NCBI GenBank assembly: GCA_039908105.1
Contig: JAMOBI010000003.1
Location: 28,115 to 92,114, forward strand
From: Magnetaquiglobus sp039908105
GTDB taxonomy: Bacteria; Pseudomonadota; Magnetococcia; Magnetococcales; Magnetaquicoccaceae
DNA: 64,000 bases
Direction of reading: 5' to 3'
Every line of letters starts with the position of its first letter. Positions within the stretch are counted from its first letter, which is position 1. This document shows positions 57,595 through 64,000 of the stretch, piece after piece. A program made the position numbers and the translations under genes. The notes under the pieces are model-generated. The model saw only the letters and a program-made list of their open reading frames with translations. It searched no databases and was not told the DNA's origin.

Positions 57595-59314
57595 ACAGAC
57601 AGACCCGGTTGCGTCCCTCGCGTTTGGCCGTATAGAGCGCCAGATCCGCAGCCTTGAGCATCGCGTCCGGGCCTTGCTGTCCGCATTCCGGGAAGATGGC
57701 CACGCCGATGCTCACCGTGACACGCAAACCGTCCACCACCATCTCCTCAACGCTCTGCCGGAGCCGTTCGGCAGAGCGGCTCACACCCGCAGCACCCGTA
57801 CTCGGCATGATGGCGCAGAACTCCTCGCCACCGTAGCGGCACGGGTGATCGACCGAGCGGAAATGGTTGCGCATCACCTCGGCGATCCCCTTGAGGATCC
57901 GATCCCCCTGATCGTGTCCGTATTGATCGTTGAACCGTTTGAAATGGTCCACATCAAACAGCAGCAAGCCTAAAATCAGGCCGTAACGCTTGGCGCGATC
58001 GTACTCTTCGAGCAACGCCGCATCGAAGCGACGACGGTTGTAGAGTCCGGTCAAAGGATCGGTGTTGGAGAGTTTGCGCAATTCATCCTCAAGCGCCTTT
58101 TCGCGTGTGACATCACGGATCAGGGCCGCAGAACCGAGCGGATAACCGTTGACATCGCGAATGTGGGCCGCATGAATCTGCAGCATACGCTGATTGAAAA
58201 GCACGAAGCCGGGCAGTTCGTGCAGATGATCCTCGCGCAACGCACGCATGTGGTCCGGATCGTCGAAGAGCCGCAGGAAACCCTGGGCGCAGATCTCATC
58301 GCCACTCTTGCCGATCAACCGTTCAGCAGTGGGGTTGACCAGAACCACGCGGTCGTTGCGATCGGTGACCACGATCCCCTCCCGGCTGCCCAAAAGAATG
58401 GTGGTGAGCTTGTCGCGCTCCTCACGCAGACCGCTCCAGGCCGCGCACAACTGGGCACTCAACTGATTGAAGGCCGTGGCCACCTGACGGAATTCGGAAC
58501 ACCCTTCGACCGGAATGAACCGATCCGGTTCATCCGGATGATTCTCGCCGAGCACACGCGCCAAGCGTTCCAACGGTGCGACCGCCGAATGACGCACCGC
58601 CTGATGGATCAAAAGCATCGCCATGGCGGCGATCAGGGTACCGAGACCGAAGATCCACCAGCGGGCCAGACGGATTTCTGTTTCAGCCTGCGAGAGTGAC
58701 ATGGAGAGTTTGATCAGGCCGCGAAACGACTCCCCCTGGCCGTGACAGGAGCGGCATTCGTCCTGATTGGGGATCGGGGCGTAAACGGTCAGCAGTGGCG
58801 CGCCATTGACCGGGTCGCGATCGAGAACGGGAACCTCCTGGCCGCTGGTGAGCACGCGGCGCAAGGTTTCCGAATCATGCGGCAGGATCTGCGATTTGGT
58901 TTCGCGCTTGCGCGGATGGAACCGCTCGCCGCCAAGGCGGAGATTGACCTGCCGGATGGTATCGTTGCTCTTGAACGCCTCGCTGCCATCGGCACGCAGG
59001 ATGCGGAAATCGACCATGCCGGCGACGTTCTGGAGATTCTTGATGAAATCCTCGGCGATCTCGGCATCCCCGGCGAGCATGATGGTGTTCAAGCCGCTGG
59101 TGACACCCCGGGTGATCAACAGCACGGCCCGTTCGTTTTGGCTCATGATCAACTGTTCGTGGAAGGTCGAAATCAGCGCAGCCAGACCCAGCCAGCCAAC
59201 AATAAAGGTGATACCGACATAAACGAGGATGCGACCGCTCAACTGATCGAACACAGCACGGGTCCAACTCTGCGGGGAGCGCCATTTTTCCAGAAGGGGG
59301 AACCGCTTGGACAT
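57527..59314 (-). CDS. Diguanylate cyclase with periplasmic c-type haem motif
   Basis: A 595-aa membrane sensor: TM1 about 28-50, a periplasmic domain of about 165 aa that contains a single CxxCH (Cys187, Cys190, His191), TM2 about 219-238, HAMP-like linker, PAS (about 300-400) and a GGDEF domain with GGEEF at 495-499 and an RxxD inhibitory site (486-489). A covalently bound haem just before TM2 suggests redox or gas sensing. The start is placed before MSKRFPLLEK; the ribosome-binding site is weak. Its end overlaps the CoA-transferase/GNAT gene by 68 nt, tail to tail. Confidence 0.82.
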   Translation of the reverse strand: MSKRFPLLEKWRSPQSWTRAVFDQLSGRILVYVGITFIVGWLGLAALISTFHEQLIMSQNERAVLLITRGVTSGLNTIMLAGDAEIAEDFIKNLQNVAGMVDFRILRADGSEAFKSNDTIRQVNLRLGGERFHPRKRETKSQILPHDSETLRRVLTSGQEVPVLDRDPVNGAPLLTVYAPIPNQDECRSCHGQGESFRGLIKLSMSLSQAETEIRLARWWIFGLGTLIAAMAMLLIHQAVRHSAVAPLERLARVLGENHPDEPDRFIPVEGCSEFRQVATAFNQLSAQLCAAWSGLREERDKLTTILLGSREGIVVTDRNDRVVLVNPTAERLIGKSGDEICAQGFLRLFDDPDHMRALREDHLHELPGFVLFNQRMLQIHAAHIRDVNGYPLGSAALIRDVTREKALEDELRKLSNTDPLTGLYNRRRFDAALLEEYDRAKRYGLILGLLLFDVDHFKRFNDQYGHDQGDRILKGIAEVMRNHFRSVDHPCRYGGEEFCAIMPSTGAAGVSRSAERLRQSVEEMVVDGLRVTVSIGVAIFPECGQQGPDAMLKAADLALYTAKREGRNRVCLFNPAMQATPQESAANRAAAGSS

Positions 59315-59590
59315 GGAGAGGCTCGGTCCGCAAGAGGTTGATCGATCATGCGACCGGTGTCGCACCGAAACGCAATCAGAGGCGTCATCATCAGCGCATT
59401 GAAACCTCTTTGAGTATGCATGAGAATCGATGCGGATGAAAGGTGATATTGGAAGATTGCATGGATCGACGAGGTGCGAGTGGTTTCCAGGTGCGTAGAT
59501 TTTCGCTATGCTGGACTTCTGCCAGAGGGCTGCCAAAAAGCACGCACCGTGCGTGTCCGGATGATCGTTGCGCCTCATTGAGGGGAGAGG

Positions 59591-62377
59591 ATGGTCACAT
59601 CAGAAACTCAGCGTACCATCGTGCCATCCGCTCGGCTGTCCCTGCGTCAGCGTCTCATCTATCGTCAGGCGCGCATGGCCCTGGCGGTTGGGGCATTGGT
59701 CGGCGTGGTGCTCGGATTGGGGGTGGTGGTTTTCGATCTGGTCCGGGAGCGGGACCGCACCCGCGATGCGCTGTATCGCACCTTGACGATCGTGAGCGAA
59801 CCGGCGGCGCATGCTGTATCCGGGCAGGACAGGCTTCTGGCAAAGCGCCTGCTGACCGGATTGCTGTTGGAATCGGCCATCTGGCAGGTGGAGTTGCGAC
59901 TGCCGGACGATACCCTCCTTGCCAGGAGTCAGACCGGAGAGGCCGAGAGGGTTTTTGATCGATGGATGACCGGGCTGTTATGGCCTGGCGAGTCCACGCT
60001 GGAATGGCCTGTGTCGAGTACGGGTGGCGCGGTGGGAAAGTTGGTGGTACAGATCAATTTGCGCGTGCGCGCCACGAATTTTCTGCTGCGCGCTCTGTTC
60101 ATGCTGCTGATCGAGCTGGTGCAGGCGATCATTCTGTCGGTATTGCTCACGCTGGTGTTTCATCGTCTTCTGACCCGTCCGATTCGTCAGATCGGTCGTC
60201 AACTGGCGCAGGTGGATCCCACCCGTCCCATTCATCTTCCGATCACCGTGCCCTTGGAGCATGTTGACAACGAATTGGGACTGCTCGCCCGACACATCAA
60301 TCATGCCCTGACTCTGTTTGATCATGCCCTGTTGAGCCGCAAGGAGACCGACTGGCTGTTGCAACGCACCCAGTTCAGCGTCGATCATGCCGCAGACATG
60401 ATCTGTTGGGTCGACTCCGAGGGTCGGTTCATCTACGTCAACGAGGCAATGTGTCAGGCCCTGGGTTACACGCGCGCAGAGCTTTTGGAACGGAGCATCT
60501 ACGAGATTCGCAGCGATATGACCCCGGAGCTTTGGGAGGAGCATCGCGCGGATCTGGAGGAGTGGGGCAAGAGTTGCATGGAGGTGGCGGTGCGCACCAA
60601 GGGTGGCGAGCCGCTCGATCTGGAGGTGCAGACCACGCTGCTCAAGATCGAGGGTATGAGCATCCACTGCCATTTCGCGCGCGACATGCGCCCGCGCAAG
60701 CTGGCGGAACGGACCATCCGACGCGCCAATCGCACGCTGCTCACCTTGAGTCATGGCAATGAAACCATGATCAAGGCCACCTCGGAGCAGGAACTGCTGA
60801 AACGGATCTGCCGACTGATCGTCGAGGATGGCGGCTACCGGATGGCCTGGGTGGGATTTGCGACCTCCGACGGACGGATTGTGCCGGCAGCGCAGTACGG
60901 ATTCGATGATGGCTATCTCGACACGCTGCAGATCAGCTGGCAGGATGCCAAAACCGGGCGCGGCCCTACGGGCACCGCCTATCGGACCGGCAGACCGACC
61001 TTGGCCCGGGAGATCCAGAGCGATCCCCATTTCACTCCGTGGCGGGAGGAGGCGACACGTCGCGGTTATGTCTCGTCGCTGGCCTTGCCGCTGCCGGTCG
61101 ATGATCTGCTCCCTTTGGGAACCCTGAACATCTACAGCGGTGCTTTGGACGCGTTTGATTCCGAAGAGATTCAACTTCTGGAGAATCTGGCCAACAATCT
61201 GGCCTTCGGCATTCTCAAATTCCGTGAGGCCGAGGAGCGACGGCGGGCGCAAAAGGCGTTGCAGATCTCCGAGGAGAAGCTGCGCACCTTGATTCAGCAC
61301 TCGCCCGACCACCTGATGACTCTGGATCGAAATGGTCATGTGCGTTTTTCCAATCGAGCCGGAGGTTCGGACTGCTTGAGCGATGCGCTGTTCAAGGAGC
61401 GGCTGCCGGATCTCAAGGCGCGCATCGCCGAGGTATTCGCCACGGGCGAGGCAGTGGAGTTCCCCTTTACCGATGGGGAATCCTCCTGGTGGGAGGCGCG
61501 CGTGGCACCGATCTTTCATGACGGACGGGTCTCCGAGGTGTTGGCCGTGTGTCAGGATGTGACCGAAAAACACACCCTGCAGGCGCAGAATCTGCGCAAC
61601 GCCCGTCTGGCCTCGCTGGGGGTGTTGTCGGCGAGCGTGGCCCATGAGGTCAACAACCCGAACAATGCCATTCAATTCAACGTGCCGGTACTCTCAGCCG
61701 TTTGGGAGGATGCCCGTCCGATCTTGCAGGGGGTCCATCAGGGTTCCGGGGCCTTCTATCTGGGCGGCATGGAGTTCGAGGAGGCCATGGAGGTGGTGCC
61801 GCGGCTTTTGGAGGGGATCCAGATGAGTTCGCAGCGCATCAAGATCATCATCGATGGGTTGAAACACATGGTGCGTCAGGACAAGGGGATCGTGACGCAG
61901 CGGATCAACATTTTAGATCCCATTCATGCTGCCATGATGATTTTGCAGAATCAAATTCGCGCGGCAACCAACTCCTGCCGGCTGCTGCCACCGCTGCAAC
62001 CGGTGATGGTGCGAGGCAATGCCCAGCAGTTGGAGCAGGCTTTCATTAATATTTTGCAGAATGGTCTGCATGCCCTCACCTGTCGGGAGGAGGGGATCTT
62101 CATCGCCATTCAGGCGGATCCGGAGGCAGGATTTCTGGAGGTGCGCTTCCGCGACGAGGGGCGCGGGATCGCTTTGGAGAATCTGGGCAAATTGACCGAT
62201 CCGTTTTTTTCCACCAAGACCGAGTCCGGGGGCATGGGGCTGGGGCTTTCCATCACCAAATCGATCATCGAGAACCATGCGGGTGAGCTGATTTTTGCAT
62301 CGGAACCGGGGTTGGGAACCACCGTGACCGTGCGACTGCCTCTCGATGCGACCACCTTGAGAGGGGAGACGGCATGA
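59591..62377 (+). CDS. Membrane sensor kinase, NtrB-like (HAMP-PAS-GAF-PAS)
   Basis: A 928-aa kinase: TM1 about 30-48, periplasmic region about 50-160, TM2 about 165-190, HAMP, PAS1 (about 260-370), GAF (about 395-545), PAS2 (about 560-655), then a NtrB-type H box (ASVAHEVNNPNNAI) and HATPase (DEGRGI, GGMGLGLSI). AGGGGAGAGG precedes the ATG. It overlaps the downstream NtrC-type gene by 4 nt and forms a cognate pair. The signal is unknown. Confidence 0.9.
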   Translation: MVTSETQRTIVPSARLSLRQRLIYRQARMALAVGALVGVVLGLGVVVFDLVRERDRTRDALYRTLTIVSEPAAHAVSGQDRLLAKRLLTGLLLESAIWQVELRLPDDTLLARSQTGEAERVFDRWMTGLLWPGESTLEWPVSSTGGAVGKLVVQINLRVRATNFLLRALFMLLIELVQAIILSVLLTLVFHRLLTRPIRQIGRQLAQVDPTRPIHLPITVPLEHVDNELGLLARHINHALTLFDHALLSRKETDWLLQRTQFSVDHAADMICWVDSEGRFIYVNEAMCQALGYTRAELLERSIYEIRSDMTPELWEEHRADLEEWGKSCMEVAVRTKGGEPLDLEVQTTLLKIEGMSIHCHFARDMRPRKLAERTIRRANRTLLTLSHGNETMIKATSEQELLKRICRLIVEDGGYRMAWVGFATSDGRIVPAAQYGFDDGYLDTLQISWQDAKTGRGPTGTAYRTGRPTLAREIQSDPHFTPWREEATRRGYVSSLALPLPVDDLLPLGTLNIYSGALDAFDSEEIQLLENLANNLAFGILKFREAEERRRAQKALQISEEKLRTLIQHSPDHLMTLDRNGHVRFSNRAGGSDCLSDALFKERLPDLKARIAEVFATGEAVEFPFTDGESSWWEARVAPIFHDGRVSEVLAVCQDVTEKHTLQAQNLRNARLASLGVLSASVAHEVNNPNNAIQFNVPVLSAVWEDARPILQGVHQGSGAFYLGGMEFEEAMEVVPRLLEGIQMSSQRIKIIIDGLKHMVRQDKGIVTQRINILDPIHAAMMILQNQIRAATNSCRLLPPLQPVMVRGNAQQLEQAFINILQNGLHALTCREEGIFIAIQADPEAGFLEVRFRDEGRGIALENLGKLTDPFFSTKTESGGMGLGLSITKSIIENHAGELIFASEPGLGTTVTVRLPLDATTLRGETA

Positions 62378-63810
62378 GCGAGTCGAACAAAAAGAGTCTG
62401 CCGATCATCCTGGTCGACGATGAGGAGACGGTGCTGTTCAGCTCCAAGATCCTGTTGAAGACTGCCGACGTATCGCCGGTGGTGACGATGACCGATGGAC
62501 GTCATCTTTTAAGTTTTCTGGAGGAGCATGGGGCCTCGGTGGTGGTTCTGGATCTGGTGATGCCGCACCTGCCGGGCACGGAGCTTCTGCCGCGCATCAA
62601 GGAGCGTTTTCCGGAGATTCCGGTGATCGTGATGACCGCCAATCTGGAGATCAACACCGCGGTGCAGTGCATGAAGGATGGCGCGTTCGACTATCTGGTC
62701 AAGCCAACGGAGAACAGCCGTTTCATTTCGTGCGTGAAGCGGGCCATGGAGCTGCGTTCGTTGCGCAGCGAGGTGGGGACGCTCAAGCACTATCTGTTGG
62801 AGGACTCGCTGCAGGATCCGGAGGCGTTTGCGCCGATCATCACCAAGAGCCGCAAGATGCGCGCGGTGTTTCAGTATGTCGAGGCGATCGCCCCATCATC
62901 GGAACCGGTGTTGATCATCGGCGAAACCGGGGTGGGCAAGGAGCTTTTGGCGCAAGCGGTGCATCAGGTGAGTCACCGGTCCGGGCAGTTGGTGGCGTTG
63001 AACGTGGCCGGACTCGATGACAACATGTTCTCCGATACCCTGTTCGGCCATCGCAAGGGGGCATTCACGGGCGCCAACGACAGTCGTGAGGGGTTGATTG
63101 CCGCCGCAGCCGGGGGATCGTTGTTTCTGGATGAGATCGGCGATTTGAAGGAGTCCTCGCAGGTCAAGTTGCTGCGTCTGTTGCAGGAGCGCAAATATTA
63201 TCCGTTGGGTTCGGACGGCTATTTGAAGACCGACGCGCGCATCATCTGCGCCACCAACCGGGATCTGAAAGGTCTGATGGCCGAAAAGAGTTTCCGGTCG
63301 GATCTCTATTTCCGGCTGTCGTCGCATCAGGTGCGCATTCCGCCGTTGAGGGAGCGCAAAGAGGATCTGCCGCTGTTGACCGCCCATTTTCTGGCCGAGG
63401 CCGCGCATGCCATGGGCAAGCCGGTGCCGATTCCGCCGCCGGAGCTGTTTCATCTGCTCAACACTTATGATTTCCCTGGCAATGTGCGCGAGTTGCGGGC
63501 GATTACCTTTGATGCGGTGGCGCGCCATCAATCCGGGGTGTTGTCGTTGGAGCGGTTCCGGGAGAGTGTTTTCAGTCAGGACGGTTCGGATGTGGCCGAT
63601 GAGCTGTTCATGGCCGAAAATCCGTTCAAGCGGTTGAGTGGCAAGCTGCCGACGATGCGTGAGGCCGAGGTGTTCTTGATCGAGGAGGCGTTGGAGCGTT
63701 CATTGGGCAACAAGAGTGTGGCGGCGACCTTGTTGGGATTGTCGCGGCAGACGTTGAATTATCGGTTACAGCAGTTGAAGAAGGGGGCGAGTGAAGGCAA
63801 GGAGGGGTGA
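62374..63810 (+). CDS. Sigma-54-dependent response regulator, NtrC family
   Basis: A 478-aa activator: receiver (about 8-120, LVDDEE, phospho-Asp in VLDLVMP), AAA+ domain with Walker A GETGVGKE, the sigma-54-contact loop GAFTGA and Walker B SLFLDEIGD, then a Fis-type helix-turn-helix (KSVAATLLGLSRQTLNYRLQQL). It is coupled to the kinase by a 4-nt overlap. Its target promoters would be of the -24/-12 type; none is evident in this window. Confidence 0.92.
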   Translation: MSESNKKSLPIILVDDEETVLFSSKILLKTADVSPVVTMTDGRHLLSFLEEHGASVVVLDLVMPHLPGTELLPRIKERFPEIPVIVMTANLEINTAVQCMKDGAFDYLVKPTENSRFISCVKRAMELRSLRSEVGTLKHYLLEDSLQDPEAFAPIITKSRKMRAVFQYVEAIAPSSEPVLIIGETGVGKELLAQAVHQVSHRSGQLVALNVAGLDDNMFSDTLFGHRKGAFTGANDSREGLIAAAAGGSLFLDEIGDLKESSQVKLLRLLQERKYYPLGSDGYLKTDARIICATNRDLKGLMAEKSFRSDLYFRLSSHQVRIPPLRERKEDLPLLTAHFLAEAAHAMGKPVPIPPPELFHLLNTYDFPGNVRELRAITFDAVARHQSGVLSLERFRESVFSQDGSDVADELFMAENPFKRLSGKLPTMREAEVFLIEEALERSLGNKSVAATLLGLSRQTLNYRLQQLKKGASEGKEG

Positions 63811-63869
63811 AGGGAACAAACGGTTGGAGAGCATTGGAATTTTCTATAACGGCCGTCCGAGGGCGATGC

Positions 63870-64000
63870 CCCCGGTGGATGGCTAGTGGATCAACCAAGC
63901 TGATTTGACAGGTTGCGACGGGCTGGCACGCCAGTCACCAAACCTTAAAGCCTCTGTCACGCGGCTTTGTTCTTGGGCCATGTTCGCGGGATTGTTTTGC
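63870..64000 (-). repeat. Dispersed hairpin repeat, copy R10 (cut by window end)
   Basis: The 63888-64000 part is the inverse of the R9 distal half (GGATCAACCAAGCTGATTTGACAGG, then the blocks GCCTCTGTCACGCGGC and GGCCATGTTCGCGGG), ending with one H2 arm GCGGGATTGTTTTGC. It follows the NtrC-type gene by about 60 nt. Confidence 0.85.

Overview
The window looks like a chromosome segment of a free-living, GC-rich (by eye roughly 60%) Gram-negative proteobacterium. The evidence is the gene orders hflK-hflC-DUF2065, yceD-rpmF-plsX-fabH and rpsP-rimM-trmD-rplS-rnhB, a TonB-dependent receptor, Tat genes, and a heavy load of two-component, PilZ and GGDEF/EAL proteins. The mix recalls the Magnetococcia, but that is only an impression. 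I saw no rRNA, tRNA, CRISPR array, prophage or transposase gene.

Layout. 1-6.1 kb: HflKC complex, ribosomal protein L32 and early fatty-acid/phospholipid genes, then purU. 6.5-10.5 kb: PilZ protein, secreted protein, ndk, rlmN. 10.8-14.9 kb: TonB receptor under a cobalamin riboswitch, and a degenerate diadenylate-cyclase-like protein. 15.3-25.2 kb: six tightly packed minus-strand genes that join a dual binding-protein sensor, a multi-step phosphorelay, a cNMP-binding response regulator and a FecCD-type ABC importer. 25.3-33.2 kb: dgkA, hydrolase, ribbon-helix-helix protein, GGDEF-EAL protein, PilZ, FecR-like protein, msrB, cold-shock protein. 33.8-39.5 kb: CMD-Rieske fusion, MntA/HepT toxin-antitoxin pair, a large TPR-like unknown and a CcmI-like protein. 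39.9-46.5 kb: tatABC, RNase J, FtsK. 47-49.7 kb: the rpsP operon. 50-53.6 kb: binding protein plus hybrid kinase behind an FNR-like site. 53.6-55.6 kb: non-coding hairpins and small ORFs. 55.7-63.8 kb: CoA-transferase/GNAT fusion, c-haem diguanylate cyclase, and an NtrB/NtrC-like pair.

The most striking feature is a dispersed intergenic repeat, here called R1-R10 (about 250-330 bp, ten copies). Full copies have terminal inverted repeats and two internal hairpins with a 7-nt loop of the form G-N2-TTTT. The arms of the second hairpin differ between copies but stay complementary, so the structure rather than the sequence appears to be kept. Several copies begin exactly at, or supply, the stop codon of the neighbouring gene. 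A second, smaller MITE-like family (three copies of about 165 bp) brackets the ccmI-like gene. A separate cluster of three hairpins with homopolymer G (or C) loops lies at 53.67-53.91 kb.

Functionally the window combines housekeeping genes with an environmental-sensing set: c-di-GMP turnover and binding (two GGDEF proteins, two PilZ proteins), redox or anaerobic cues (c-haem sensor, two FNR-like boxes) and nutrient sensing (binding proteins paired with histidine kinases).
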